DNA of 64,000 bases from Antedon mediterranea (GCF_964355755.1 NC_092675.1:13655312-13719311); one strand, 5' to 3'; counted from the stretch's first letter, positions 25,166 to 40,449 are shown. Numbers and translations: made by a program. Notes: generated by a model from the sequence alone, not told the origin.

Positions 25166-28100
25166 TAGACCATTTTGTGATTTTCGAAAAAAATTGTTAA
25201 CATAAAAACACCAAAGTGCTTAGAATCACATTATAAACCGTTTTAGACCATTTTGAGCATTTCGATAACAATTTTCACACAAAAACATCAAAGAGCACAA
25301 AATAGCTTAATATCGTATTTAAAAATGTTTTAGACCATTTTGAGCATTTGGATAAAACTTTTTCACACAAAACACCAAAGTGCTTAGAATAGCTTCAAAT
25401 CGCATTTGGAGACGTTTTAGACCATTTTGTGATTTTTGAAAAAACTTGTTAACATAAAAACACCAAAGTGCTTAGAATAGCTTCAAATCACATTTTGATA
25501 CGTTTTAGCCCATTTTGTGATTTTCGAAAAAACATGTTAACATAAAAACACGAAAGTGCTTAGAATAGCTTCAAATCACATTTGGAGACGTTTTAGACCA
25601 TTTTGTGATTTTTGAAAAAACTTGTTAACATAAAAACACGAAAGTGCTTAGAATAGCTTCAAATCGCATTTGGAAACGTTTTAGACCATTTTGTGATTTT
25701 CGAAAAAGATTGTTAACATAAAAACACCAAAGTGCTTAGAATCACATTATAAACCGTTTTAGACCATTTTGAGCATTTCGATAACAATTTTCACACAAAA
25801 ACATCAAAGAGCACAAAATAGCTTAATATCGTATTTAAAAATGTTTTAGACCATTTTGAGCATTTAGATAAAACTTTTTCACACAAAACACCAAAGTGCT
25901 TAGAATAGCTTCAAATCGCATTTGGAGACGGTTTAGACCATTTTGTGATTTTGAAAAAACTTGTTAACATAAAAACACCAAAGTGCTTAGAATAGCTTCA
26001 AATCGCATTTGGAGACGTTTTAGACCATTTTGTGATTTTCGAAAAAACTTGTTAACATAAAAACACCAAAGTGCTTAGAATAGCTTCAAATCGTATTTGG
26101 AGACGTTTTAGACCATTTTGAGATTTTCGAAAAAACTTGGTTACACAAAAACATCAAAGTGCTTAAAATCACATTATAAACCGTTTTAGACCATTTTGAG
26201 CATTTCGATAACACTTTTCACACAAAAACATCAAAGAGCACAAAATAGCTTAATATCGTATTTAAAAACGTTTTAGACCATTTTGAGCATTTCGACAAAA
26301 CTTTTTCACACAAAACACCAAAGTGCTTAGAATAGCTTCAAATCGCATTTGGAGACGTTTTAGACCAATTTGTGATTTTTGAAAAAACTTGTTAACATAA
26401 AAACACCAAAGTGCTTAGAATAGCTTCAAATCACATTTGGAGACGTTTTAGACCATTTTGTGATTTTCGAAAAAACTTGTTAACATAAAAACACGAAAGT
26501 GCTTAGAATAGCTTCAAATCGCATTTGGAGACGTTTTAGAACATTTTGTGTTTTTCGAAAAAAACTGTTAACATAAAAACACCAAAGTGCTTAGAATAGC
26601 TTCAAATCGCATTTGGAGACGTTTTAGACCATTTTGTGATTTTTGAAAAAATTTGTTAACATAAAAACACCAAAGTGCTTAGAATAGCTTCAAATCACAT
26701 TTGGAGACGTTTTAGACCATTTTGTGATTTTCGAAAAAACTTGTTAACATAAAAACACGAAAGTGCTTAGAATAGCTTCAAATCGCATTTGGAAACGTTT
26801 TAGACCATTTTGTGATTTTCGAAAAAACTTGTTAACATAAAAACACCAAAGTGTTTAGAATAGCTTCAAATCGCATTTGGAGACGTTTTAGACCAATTTG
26901 TGATTTTCGAAAAAACTTATCAACATAAAAACACCAAAGTGCTTAGAATAGCTTCAAATCGCATTTGGAGACGGTTTAGACCATTTTGTGATTTTGAAAA
27001 AACTTGTTAACATAAAAACACCAAAGTGCTTAGAATAGCTTCAAATCGCATTTGGAGACGTTTTAGACCATTTTGTGATTTTCGAAAAAACTTGTTAACA
27101 TAAAAACACCAAAGTGCTTAGAATAGCTTCAAATCGTATTTGGAGACGTTTTAGACCATTTTGAGATTTTCGAAAAAACTTGGTTACACAAAAACATCAA
27201 AGTGCTTAAAATCACATTATAAACCGTTTTAGACCATTTTGAACATTTCGATAACACTTTTCACACAAAAACATCAAAGAGCACAAAATAGCTTAATATC
27301 GTATTTAAAAACGTTTTGGACCATTTTGAGCATTTCGACAAAACTTTTTCACACAAAACACCAAAGTGCTTAGAATAGCTTCAAATCGCATTTGGAGACG
27401 TTTTAGACCAATTTGTGCATTTCGATGAAACTTGATTACACAAAAACATCAACGTGCTTAAAATCACATTATAAACCGTTTTAGACCATTTTGAGCATTT
27501 CGATAACACTTTTCACACAAAAACATCAAAGAGCACAAAATAGCTTAATATCGTATTTAAAAACGTTTTAGACCATTTTGAGCATTTAGACAAAACTTTT
27601 TCACACAAAACACCAAAGTGCTTAGAATAGCTTCAAATCGCATTTGGAGACGTTTTAGACCATTTTGTGCATTTCGATGAAACTTGGTTACACAAAAACA
27701 TCAAAGTGCTTAAAATCACATTATAAATCGTTTTAGACCATTTTGAGGATTTCGACAAAACTTTTTCACACCAAATACCAAAGGGCTTAGAATAGCTTCA
27801 AATCGCATTTGGAGACGTTTTAGACCATTTTGTGATTTTCGAAAAAACTTTTTAACATAAAAACACCAAAGTGCTTAGAATAGCTTCAAATCACATTTGG
27901 AGACGTTTTAGACCATTTTGTGATTTTCGAAAAAACTTGTTAACATAAAAACACGAAAGTGCTTAGAATAGCTTCAAATCGCAATTGGAAACGTTTTAGA
28001 CCATTTTGTGATTTTCGAAAAAAATTGTTAACATAAAAACACCAAAGTGCTTAGAATCACATTATAAACCGTTTTAGACCATTTTGAGCATTTCGATAAC

Positions 28101-28859
28101 AATTTTCACACAAAAACATCAAAGAGCACAAAATAGCTTAATATCGTATTTAAAAATGTTTTAGACCATTTTGAGCATTTAGATAAAACTTTTTCACACA
28201 AAACACCAAAGTGCTTAGAATAGCTTCAAATCGCATTTGGAGACGTTTTAGACCATTTTGTGATTTTTGAAAAAACTTGTTAACATAAAAACACCAAAGT
28301 GCTTAGAATAGCTTCAAATCACATTTGGAGACGTTTTAGACCATTTTGTGATTTTCGAAAAAACTTGTTAACATAAAAACACGAAAGTGCTTAGAATAGC
28401 TTCAAATCGCATTTGGAAACGTTTTAGACCATTTTGTGATTTTCGAAAAAACTTGTTAACATAAAAACACGAAAGTGCTTAGAATAGCTTCAAATCGCAT
28501 TTGGAAACGTTTTAGACCATTTTGTGATTTTCGAAAAAAATTTTTAACATAAAAACACCAAAGTGTTTAGAATAGCTTCAAATCGCATTTGGAGACGTTT
28601 TAGACCAATTTGTGATTTTCGAAAAAACTTATCAACATAAAAACACCAAAGGGTTTAGAATAGCTTCAAATCGCATTTGGAGACGTTTTAGACCATTTTG
28701 TGATTTTGAAAAAACTTGTTAACATAAAAACACCAAAGTGCTTAGAATAGCTTCAAATCGCATTTGGAGACGTTTTTGACCATTTTGTGATTTTCGAAAA
28801 AACTTGTTAACATAAAAACACCAAAGTGCTTAGAATAGCTTCAAATCGTATTTGGAGAC
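25165..28859. repeat. Mosaic satellite region without a clean large period
   Basis: From 25165 to about 26.1 kb the unit order equals 36.9-37.8 kb (offset 11711). After that, shorter stretches resemble several places. The aacattttgtgttttt unit near 26.54 kb recalls 41.45 and 53.18 kb, and the run near 28.2-28.8 kb recalls 39.0-39.7 and 50.7-51.4 kb. Private variants include tttttgacc near 28775, gcaattggaaac near 27992 and cattttgaacatttc near 27235. Nothing other than satellite monomers is present. Confidence 0.85.
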
Positions 28860-30091
28860 GTTTTAGACCATTTTGAGATTTTCGAAAAAACTTGGTTACA
28901 CAAAAACATCAAAGTGCTTAAAATCACATTATAAACCGTTTTAGACCATTTTGAGTATTTCGATAACACTTTTCACACAAAAACATCAAAGAGCACAAAA
29001 TAGCTTAATATCGTATTTAAAAACGTTTTAGACCATTTTGAGCATTTCGACAAAACTTTTTCACACAAAACACCAAAGTGCTTAGAATAGCTTCAAATCG
29101 CATTTGGAGACGTTTTAGACCAATTTGTGCATTTCGATGAAACTTGATTACACAAAAACATCAAAGTGCTTAAAATCACATTATAAACCGTTTTAGACCA
29201 TTTTGAGCATTTCGATAACACTTTTCACACAAAAACATCAAAGAGCACAAAATAGCTTAATATCGTATTTAAAAACGTTTTAGACCATTTTGAGCATTTA
29301 GACAAAACTTTTTCACACAAAACACCAAAGTGCTTAGAATAGCTTCAAATCGCATTTGGAGACGTTTTAGACCATTTTGTGCATTTCGATGAAACTTGGT
29401 TACGCAAAAACATCAAAGTGCTTAAAATCACATTATAAATCGTTTTAGACCATTTTGAGCATTTCGACAAAACTTTTTCACACAAAATACCAAAGTGCTT
29501 AGAATAGCTTCAAATCGCATTTGGAGACGTTTTAGACCATTTTGTGATTTTCGAAAAAACTTTTTAACATAAAAACACCAAAGTGCTTAGAATAGCTTCA
29601 AATCACATTTGGAGACGTTTTAGACCATAAGTGCTTAGAATCACATTATAAACCGTTTTAGACCATTTTGAGCATTTCGATAACAATTTTAACACAAAAA
29701 CATCAAAGAGCACAAAATAGCTTAATATCGTATTTAAAAATGTTTTAGACCATTTTGAGCATTTAGATAAAACTTTTTCACACAAAACACCAAAGTGCTT
29801 AGAATAGCTTCAAATCGCATTTGGAGACGTTTTAGACCAATTTGTGATTTTTGAAAAAACTTGTTAACATAAAAACACCAAAGTGCTTAGAATAGCTTCA
29901 AATCACATTTGGAGACGTTTTAGACCATTTTGTGATTTTGAACAAACTTGTTAACATAAAAACACCAAAGTGCTTAGAATAGCTTCAAATCGCATTTGGA
30001 GACGTTTTAGACCATTTTGTGATTTTCGAAAAAACTTGTTAACATAAAAACACCAAAGTGCTTAGAATAGCTTCAAATCGTATTTGGAGAC
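28860..30091. repeat. 1232-bp higher-order repeat, copy 1
   Basis: This is an ordered set of units: two 252-bp trimers (gagatttt-type, then gtgcatttcgatg with gattacac), a 78-bp unit ending aaatc, an 87-bp unit with aaaatacc, an 88-bp ctttttaac unit, the 38-bp truncated unit, two 87-bp units, an 88-bp gatttttg unit, an 87-bp gaacaaac-type unit and an 88-bp unit. The lengths add to exactly 1232. Differences from copy 2 that I noticed are gagtatttcg near 28953 and ttacgcaaaa near 29402. Confidence 0.92.
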
Positions 30092-31323
30092 GTTTTAGAC
30101 CATTTTGAAATTTTCGAAAAAACTTGGTTACACAAAAACATCAAAGTGCTTAAAATCACATTATAAACCGTTTTAGACCATTTTGAGCATTTCGATAACA
30201 CTTTTCACACAAAAACATCAAAGAGCACAAAATAGCTTAATATCGTATTTAAAAACGTTTTAGACCATTTTGAGCATTTCGACAAAACTTTTTCACACAA
30301 AACACCAAAGTGCTTAGAATAGCTTCAAATCGCATTTGGAGACGTTTTAGACCAATTTGTGCATTTCGATGAAACTTGATTACACAAAAACATCAAAGTG
30401 CTTAAAATCACATTATAAACCGTTTTAGACCATTTTGAGCATTTCGATAACACTTTTCACACAAAAACATCAAAGAGCACAAAATAGCTTAATATCGTAT
30501 TTAAAAACGTTTTAGACCATTTTGAGCATTTAGACAAAACTTTTTCACACAAAACACCAAAGTGCTTAGAATAGCTTCAAATCGCATTTGGAGACGTTTT
30601 AGACCATTTTGTGCATTTCGATGAAACTTGGTTACACAAAAACATCAAAGTGCTTAAAATCACATTATAAATCGTTTTAGACCATTTTGAGCATTTCGAC
30701 AAAACTTTTTCACACAAAATACCAAAGTGCTTAGAATAGCTTCAAATCGCATTTGGAGACGTTTTAGACCATTTTGTGATTTTCGAAAAAACTTTTTAAC
30801 ATAAAAACACCAAAGTGCTTAGAATAGCTTCAAATCACATTTGGAGACGTTTTAGACCATAAGTGCTTAGAATCACATTATAAACCGTTTTAGACCATTT
30901 TGAGCATTTCGATAACAATTTTAACACAAAAACATCAAAGAGCACAAAATAGCTTAATATCGTATTTAAAAATGTTTTAGACCATTTTGAGCATTTAGAT
31001 AAAACTTTTTCACACAAAACACCAAAGTGCTTAGAATAGCTTCAAATCGCATTTGGAGACGTTTTAGACCAATTTGTGATTTTTGAAAAAACTTGTTAAC
31101 ATAAAAACACCAAAGTGCTTAGAATAGCTTCAAATCACATTTGGAGACGTTTTAGACCATTTTGTGATTTTGAACAAACTTGTTAACATAAAAACACCAA
31201 AGTGCTTAGAATAGCTTCAAATCGCATTTGGAGACGTTTTAGACCATTTTGTGATTTTCGAAAAAACTTGTTAACATAAAAACACCAAAGTGCTTAGAAT
31301 AGCTTCAAATCGTATTTGGAGAC
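30092..31323. repeat. 1232-bp higher-order repeat, copy 2
   Basis: This is a tandem copy of 28860-30091 in the same unit order, including the 38-bp unit at 30849-30886. It carries a private gaaattttcg near 30108, where the first copy and the following partial copy have gagattttcg. A third, partial copy begins at 31324 and can be followed to about 31988. There it changes to the ttcgagacgttctagacc form belonging to the 11.8-kb segment. Confidence 0.92.
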
Positions 31324-33716
31324 GTTTTAGACCATTTTGAGATTTTCGAAAAAACTTGGTTACACAAAAACATCAAAGTGCTTAAAATCACATTATAAAC
31401 CGTTTTAGACCATTTTGAGCATTTCGATAACACTTTTCACACAAAAACATCAAAGAGCACAAAATAGCTTAATATCGTATTTAAAAACGTTTTAGACCAT
31501 TTTGAGCATTTCGACAAAACTTTTTCACACAAAACACCAAAGTGCTTAGAATAGCTTCAAATCGCATTTGGAGACGTTTTAGACCAATTTGTGCATTTCG
31601 ATGAAACTTGATTACACAAAAACATCAAAGTGCTTAAAATCACATTATAAACCGTTTTAGACCATTTTGAGCATTTCGATAACACTTTTCACACAAAAAC
31701 ATCAAAGAGCACAAAATAGCTTAATATCGTATTTAAAAACGTTTTAGACCATTTTGAGCATTTAGACAAAACTTTTTCACACAAAACACCAAAGTGCTTA
31801 GAATAGCTTCAAATCGCATTTGGAGACGTTTTAGACCATTTTGTGCATTTCGATGAAACTTGGTTACACAAAAACATCAAAGTGCTTAAAATCACATTAT
31901 AAATCGTTTTAGACCATTTTGAGCATTTCGACAAAACTTTTTCACACAAAATACCAAAGTGCTTAGAATAGCTTCAAATCGCATTTCGAGACGTTCTAGA
32001 CCATTTTGTGATTTTCGAAAAAACTTTTTAACATAAAAACACCAAAGTGCTTAGAATAGCTTCAAATCACATTTGGAGACATTTTAGACCATTTTGTGAT
32101 TTTCGAAAAAACTTGTTAACATAAAAACACGAAAGTGCTTAGAATAGCTTCAAATCGCATTTGGAGACGTTTTAGACCATTTTGTGATTTTCGAAAAAAC
32201 TTGTTAACATAAAAACACGAAAGTGCTTAGAATAGCTTCAAATCACATTTGGAGACGTTTTAGACCATTTTGTGATTTTTGAAAAAACTTGTTAACATAA
32301 AAACACGAAAGTGCTTAGAACAGCTTCAAATCGCATTTGGAAACGTTTTAGACCAATTTGTGCATTTCGATGAAACTTGATTACACAAAAACATCAAAGT
32401 GCTTAAAATCACATTATAAACCGTTTTAGACCATTTTGAGCATTTCGATAACACTTTTCACACAAAAACATTAAAGAGCACAAAATAGCTTAATATCGTA
32501 TTTAAAAACGTTTTAGACCATTTTGAGCATTTAGACAAAACTTTTTCACACAAAACACCAAAGTGCTTAGAATAGCTTCAAATCGCATTTGGAGACGTTT
32601 TAGACCATTTTGTGCATTTCGATGAAACTTGGTTACACAAAAACATCAAAGTGCTTAAAATCACATTATAAATCGTTTTAGACCATTTTGAGCATTTCGA
32701 CAAAACTTTTTCACACAAAATACCAAAGTGCTTAGAATAGCTTCAAATCGCATTTCGAGACGTTTTAGACCATTTTGTGATTTTCGAAAAAACTTTTTAA
32801 CATAAAAACACCAAAGTGCTTAGAATAGCTTCAAATCACATTTGGAGACATTTTAGACCATTTTGTGATTTTCGAAAAAACTTGTTAACATAAAAACACG
32901 AAAGTTCTTAGAATAGCTTCAAATCGCATTTGGAAACGTTTTAGACCATTTTGTGATTTTCGAAAAAAATTGTTAACATAAAAACACCAAAGTGCTTAGA
33001 ATCACATTATAAACCGTTTTAGACCATTTTGAGCATTTCGATAACAATTTTCACACAAAAACATCAAAGAGCACAAAATAGCTTAATATCGTATTTAAAA
33101 ATGTTTTAGACCATTTTGAGCATTTAGATAAAACTTTTTCACACAAAACACCAAAGTGCTTAGAATAGCTTCAAATCGCATTTGGAGACGTTTTAGACCA
33201 TTTTGTGATTTTTGAAAAAACTTGTTAACATAAAAACACCAAAGTGCTTAGAATAGCTTCAAATCACATTTGGAGACGTTTTAGACCATTTTGTGATTTT
33301 CGAAAAAACTTTTTAACATAAAAACACCAAAGTGCTTAGAATAGCTTCAAATCACATTTGGAGACGTTTTAGACCATTTTGTGATTTTTGAAAAAACTTG
33401 TTAACATAAAAACACGAAAGTGCTTAGAATAGCTTCAAATCGCATTTGGAAACGTTTTAGACCATTTTGTGATTTTCGAAAAAGATTGTTAACATAAAAA
33501 CACCAAAGTGTTTAGAATAGCTTCAAATCGCATTTGGAGACGGTTTAGACCATTTTGTGATTTTGAAAAAACTTGTTAACATAAAAACACCAAAGTGCTT
33601 AGAATAGCTTCAAATCGCATTTGGAGACGTTTTAGACCATTTTGTGATTTTCGAAAAAACTTGTTAACATAAAAACACCAAAGTGCTTAGAATAGCTTCA
33701 AATCGTATTTGGAGAC

Positions 33717-35500
33717 GTTTTAGACCATTTTGAGATTTTCGAAAAAACTTGGTTACACAAAAACATCAAAGTGCTTAAAATCACATTATAAACCGTTTTA
33801 GACCATTTTGAGCATTTCGATAACACTTTTCACACAAAAACATCAAAGAGCACAAAATAGCTTAATATCGTATTTAAAAACGTTTTAGACCATTTTGAGC
33901 ATTTAGACAAAACTTTTTCACACAAAACACCAAAGTGCTTAGAATAGCTTCAAATCGCATTTGGAGACGTTTTAGACCATTTTGTGCATTTCGATGAAAG
34001 TTGGTTACACAAAAACATCAAAGTGCTTAAAATCACATTATAAATCGTTTTAGACCATTTTGAGCATTTCGACAAAACTTTTTCACACAAAATACCAAAG
34101 TGCTTAGAATAGCTTCAAATCGCATTTGGAGACGTTTTAGACCATTTTGTGATTTTCGAAAAAACTTTTTAACATAAAAACACCAAAGTGCTTAGAATAG
34201 CTTCAAATCACATTTGGAGACGTTTTAGACCATAAGTGCTTAGAATCACATTATAAACCGTTTTAGACCATTTTGAGCATTTCGATAACAATTTTAACAC
34301 AAAAACATCAAAGAGCACAAAATAGCTTAATATCGTATTTAAAAATGTTTTAGACCATTTTGAGCATTTAGATAAAACTTTTTCACACAAAACACCAAAG
34401 TGCTTAGAATAGCTTCAAATCGCATTTGAAGACGTTTTAGACCAATTTGTGATTTTTGAAAAAACTTGTTAACATAAAAACACCAAAGTGCTTAGAAAAG
34501 CTTCAAATCACATTTGGAGACGTTTTAGACCATTTTGTGATTTTGAACAAACTTGTTAACATAAAAACACCAAAGTGCTTAGAATAGCTTCAAATCGTAT
34601 TTGGAGACGTTTTAGACCATTTTGAGATTTTCGAAAAAACTTGGTTACACAAAAACATCAAAGTGCTTAAAATCACATTATAAACCGTTTTAGACCATTT
34701 TGAGCATTTCGATAACACTTTTCACACAAAAACATCAAAGAGCACAAAATAGCTTAATATCGTATTTAAAAACGTTTTAGACCATTTTGAGCATTTAGAC
34801 AAAACTTTTTCACACAAAACACCAAAGTGCTTAGAATAGCTTCAAATCGCATTTGGAGACGTTTTAGACCATTTTGTGCATTTCGATGAAAGTTGGTTAC
34901 ACAAAAACATCAAAGTGCTTAAAATCACATTATAAATCGTTTTAGACCATTTTGAGCATTTCGACAAAACTTTTTCACACAAAATACCAAAGTGCTTAGA
35001 ATAGCTTCAAATCGCATTTGGAGACGTTTTAGACCATTTTGTGATTTTCGAAAAAACTTTTTAACATAAAAACACCAAAGTGCTTAGAATAGCTTCAAAT
35101 CACATTTGGAGACGTTTTAGACCATAAGTGCTTAGAATCACATTATAAACCGTTTTAGACCATTTTGAGCATTTCGATAACAATTTTAACACAAAAACAT
35201 CAAAGAGCACAAAATAGCTTAATATCGTATTTAAAAATGTTTTAGACCATTTTGAGCATTTAGATAAAACTTTTTCACACAAAACACCAAAGTGCTTAGA
35301 ATAGCTTCAAATCGCATTTGAAGACGTTTTAGACCAATTTGTGATTTTTGAAAAAACTTGTTAACATAAAAACACCAAAGTGCTTAGAATAGCTTCAAAT
35401 CACATTTGGAGACGTTTTAGACCATTTTGTGATTTTGAACAAACTTGTTAACATAAAAACACCAAAGTGCTTAGAATAGCTTCAAATCGCATTTGGAGAC
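33717..35500. repeat. Nested 892-bp tandem duplication (first 11.8-kb copy)
   Basis: Copies are 33717-34608 and 34609-35500. The eleven units add to 892 (78+87+87+78+87+88+38+87+87+88+87), and each copy holds one 38-bp truncated unit (34222 and 35114). The equivalent place near 13.9-14.8 kb holds only one copy, as shown by the offset changing from 19818 to 20710 there. The duplication is therefore derived. Its second half enters the gacgtcttag unit at 35501. Confidence 0.93.
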
Positions 35501-38500
35501 GTCTTAGACCATTTTGTGATTTTCGAAAAAACTTGTTAACATAAAAACACCAAAGTGCTTAGAATAGCTTCAAATCGTATTTGGAGACGTTTTAGACCAT
35601 TTTGAGATTTTCGAAAAAACTTGGTTACACAAAAACATCAAAGTGCTTAAAATCACATTATAAACCGTTTTAGACCATTTTGAGTATTTCGATAACACTT
35701 TTCACACAAAAACATCAAAGAGCACAAAATAGCTTAATATCGTATTTAAAAACGTTTTAGACCATTTTGAGCATTTCGACAAAACTTTTTCACACAAAAC
35801 ACCAAAGTGCTTAGAATAGCTTCAAATCGCATTTGGAGACGTTTTAGACCAATTTGTGATTTTTGAAAAAACTTGTTAACATAAAAACACCAAAGTGTTT
35901 AGAATAGCTTCAAATCGCATTTGGAGACGTTTTAGACCAATTTGTGATTTTCGAAAAAACTTATCAACATAAAAACACCAAAGGGTTTAGAATAGCTTCA
36001 AATCGCATTTGGAGACGTTTTAGACCATTTTGTGATTTTGAAAAAACTTGTTAACATAAAAACACGAAAGTGCTTAGAATAGCTTCAAATCGCATTTGGA
36101 GACGTTTTAGACCATTTTGTGATTTTCGAAAAAACTTGTTAACATAAAAACACGAAAGTGCTTAGAATAGCTTCAAATCACATTTGGAGACGTTTTAGAC
36201 CATTTTGTGATTTTTGAAAAAACTTGTTAACATAAAAACACGAAAGTGCTTAGAATAGCTTCAAATCGCATTTGGAAACGTTTTAGACCAATTTGTGCAT
36301 TTCGATGAAACTTGATTACACAAAAACATCAAAGTGCTTAAAATCACATTATAAACCGTTTTAGACCATTTTGAGCATTTCGATAACACTTTTCACACAA
36401 AAACATTAAAGAGCACAAAATAGCTTAATATCGTATTTAAAAACGTTTTAGACCATTTTGAGCATTTAGACAAAACTTTTTCACACAAAACACCAAAGTG
36501 CTTAGAATAGCTTCAAATCGCATTTGGAGACGTTTTAGACCATTTTGTGCATTTCGATGAAACTTGGTTACACAAAAACATCAAAGTGCTTAAAATCACA
36601 TTATAAATCGTTTTAGACCATTTTGAGCATTTCGACAAAACTTTTTCACACAAAATACCAAAGTGCTTAGAATAGCTTCAAATCGCATTTCGAGACGTTT
36701 TAGACCATTTTGTGATTTTCGAAAAAACTTTTTAACATAAAAACACCAAAGTGCTTAGAATAGCTTCAAATCACATTTGGAGACATTTTAGACCATTTTG
36801 TGATTTTCAAAAAAACTTGTTAACATAAAAACACGAAAGTTCTTAGAATAGCTTCAAATCGCATTTGGAAACGTTTTAGACCATTTTGTGATTTTCGAAA
36901 AAAATTGTTAACATAAAAACACCAAAGTGCTTAGAATCACATTATAAACCGTTTTAGACCATTTTGAGCATTTCGATAACAATTTTCACACAAAAACATC
37001 AAAGAGCACAAAATAGCTTAATATCGTATTTAAAAATGTTTTAGACCATTTTGAGCATTTAGATAAAACTTTTTCACACAAAACACCAAAGTGCTTAGAA
37101 TAGCTTCAAATCGCATTTGGAGACGTTTTAGACCATTTTGTGATTTTTGAAAAAACTTGTTAACATAAAAACACCAAAGTGCTTAGAATAGCTTCAAATC
37201 ACATTTTGATACGTTTTAGCCCATTTTGTGATTTTCGAAAAAACTTGTTAACATAAAAACACGAAAGTGCTTAGAATAGCTTCAAATCACATTTGGAGAC
37301 GTTTTAGACCATTTTGTGATTTTTGAAAAAACTTGTTAACATAAAAACACGAAAGTGCTTAGAATAGCTTCAAATCGCATTTGGAAACGTTTTAGACCAT
37401 TTTGTGATTTTCGAAAAAGATTGTTAACATAAAAACACCAAAGTGCTTAGAATCACATTATAAACCGTTTTAGACCATTTTGAGCATTTCGATAACAATT
37501 TTCACACAAAAACATCAAAGAGCACAAAATAGCTTAATATCGTATTTAAAAATGTTTTAGACCATTTTGAGCATTTAGATCAAACTTTTTCACACAAAAC
37601 ACCAAAGTGCTTAGAATAGCTTCAAATCGCATTTGGAGACGGTTTAGACCATTTTGTGATTTTGAAAAAACTTGTTAACATAAAAACACCAAAGTGCTTA
37701 GAATAGCTTCAAATCGCATTTGGAGACGTTTTAGACCATTTTGTGATTTTCGAAAAAACTTGTTAACATAAAAACACCAAAGTGCTTAGAATAGCTTCAA
37801 ATCGTATTTGGAGACGTTTTAGACCATTTTGTGATTTTCGAAAAAACTTGTTAACATAAAAACACGAAAGTGCTTAGAATAGCTTCAAATCGTATTTGGA
37901 GACGTTTTAGACCATTTTGAGATTTTCGAAAAAACTTGGTTACACAAAAACATCAAAGTGCTTAAAATCACATTATAAACCGTTTTAGACCATTTTGAGC
38001 ATTTCGATAACACTTTTCACACAAAAACATTAAAGAGCACAAAATAGCTTAATATCGTATTTAAAAACGTTTTAGACCATTTTGAGCATTTCGACAAAAC
38101 TTTTTCACACAAAACACCAAAGTGCTTCAAATCGCATTTGGAGACGTTTTAGACCAATTTGTGCATTTCGATGAAACTTGATTACACAAAAACATCAAAG
38201 TGCTTAAAATCACATTATAAACCGTTTTAGACCATTTTGAGCATTTCGATAACACTTTTCACACAAAAACATCAAAGAGCACAAAATAGCTTAATATCGT
38301 ATTTAAAAACGTTTTAGACCATTTTGAGCATTTAGACAAAACTTTTTCACACAAAACACCAAAGTGCTTAGAATAGCTTCAAATCGCATTTGGAGACGTT
38401 TTAGACCATTTTGTGCATTTCGATGAAACTTGGTTACACAAAAAAATCAAAGTGCTTAAAATCACATTATAAATCGTTTTAGACCATTTTGAGCATTTCG

Positions 38501-39342
38501 ACAAAACTTTTTCACACAAAATACAAAAGTGCTTTGAATAGCTTCAAATCGCATTTGGAGACGTTTTAGACCATTTTGTGATTTTCGAAAAAACTTTTTA
38601 ACATAAAAACACCAAAGTGCTTAGAATAGCTTCAAATCACATTTGGAGACGTTTTAGACCATTTTGTGATTTTCGAAAAAACTTGTTAACATAAAAACAC
38701 GAAAGTGCTTAGAATAGCTTCAAATCGCATTTAGAAACGTTTTAGACCATTTTGTGATTTTCGAAAAAAATTGTTAACATAAAAACACCAAAGTGCTTAG
38801 AATCACATTATAAACCGTTTTAGACCATTTTGAGCATTTCGATAACAATTTTCACACAAAAACATCAAAGAGCACAAAATAGCTTAATATCGTATTTAAA
38901 AATGTTTTAGACCATTTTGAGCATTTAGATAAAACTTTTTCACACAAAACACCAAAGTGCTTAGAATAGCTTCAAATCGCATTTGGAGACGTTTTAGACC
39001 ATTTTGTGATTTTTGAAAAAACTTGTTAACATAAAAACACCAAAGTACTTAGAATAGCTTCAAATCACATTTGGAGACGTTTTAGACCATTTTGTGATTT
39101 TCGAAAAAACTTGTTAACATAAAAACACGAAAGTGCTTAGAATAGCTTCAAATCGCATTTGGAAACGTTTTAGACCATTTTGTGATTTTCGAAAAAACTT
39201 GTTAACATAAAAACACGAAAGTGCTTAGAATAGCTTCAAATCGCATTTGGAAACGTTTTAGACCATTTTGTGATTTTCGAAAAAACTTGTTAACATAAAA
39301 ACACGAAAGTGCTTAGAATAGCTTCAAATCGCATTTGGAGAC

Positions 39343-39429
39343 GTTTTAGACCATTTTGTGATTTTGAAAAAACTTGTTAACATAAAAACACCAAAGTGCT
39401 TAGAATAGCTTCAAATCGCATTTGGAGAC
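39343..39429. repeat. 87-bp monomer differing from its duplicate (conversion candidate)
   Basis: In the 11.8-kb alignment this unit pairs with 51077-51164. The pair differs at four places within about 90 bp (gattttg against gattttcg, cttg against aattg, gtgcttag against gtgtttag, plus ggagac against ggaaac just before), although the flanks are nearly identical. The version here matches the gattttgaaa unit two places to the right near 39.52 kb. The 51077 version matches related units near 7057 and 28.51 kb and so looks ancestral. Confidence 0.75.
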
Positions 39430-40449
39430 GTTTTAGACCAATTTGTGATTTTCGAAAAAACTTATCAACATAAAAACACCAAAGGGTTTAGAATAGCTTC
39501 AAATCGCATTTGGAGACGTTTTAGACCATTTTGTGATTTTGAAAAAACTTGTTAACATAAAAACACCAAAGTGCTTAGAATAGCTTCAAATCGCATTTGG
39601 AGACGTTTTAGACCATTTTGTGATTTTCGAAAAAACTTGTTAACATAAAAACACCAAAGTGCTTAGAATAGCTTCAAATCGTATTTGGAGACGTTTTAGA
39701 CCATTTTGAGATTTTCGAAAAAACTTGGTTACACAAAAACATCAAAGTGCTTAAAATCACATTATAAACCGTTTTAGACCATTTTGAGCATTTCGATAAC
39801 ACTTTTCACACAAAAACATCAAAGAGCACAAAATAGCTTAATATCGTATTTAAAAACGTTTTAGACCATTTTGAGCATTTCGACAAAACTTTTTCACACA
39901 AAACACCAAAGTGCTTAGAATAGCTTCAAATCGCATTTGGAGAAGTTTTAGACCAATTTGTGCATTTCGATGAAACTTGATTACACAAAAACATCAAAGT
40001 GCTTAAAATCACATTATAAACCGTTTTAGACCATTTTGAGCATTTCGATAACACTTTTCACACAAAAACATCAAAGAGCACAAAATAGCTTAATATCGTA
40101 TTTAAAAACGTTTTAGACCATTTTGAGCATTTAGACAAAACTTTTTCACACAAAACACCAAAGTGCTTAGAATAGCTTCAAATCGCATTTGGAGACGTTT
40201 TAGACCATTTTGTGCATTTCGATGAAACTTGGTTACACAAAAACATCAAAGTGCTTAAAATCACATTATAAATCGTTTTAGACCAGTTTGAGCATTTCGA
40301 CAAAACTTTTTCACACAAAATACCAAAGTGCTTAGAATAGCTTCAAATCGCATTTCGAGACGTTTTAGACCATTTTGTGATTTTCGAAAAAACTTTTTAA
40401 CATAAAAACACCAAAGTGCTTAGATTAGCTTCAAATCACATTTGGAGAC

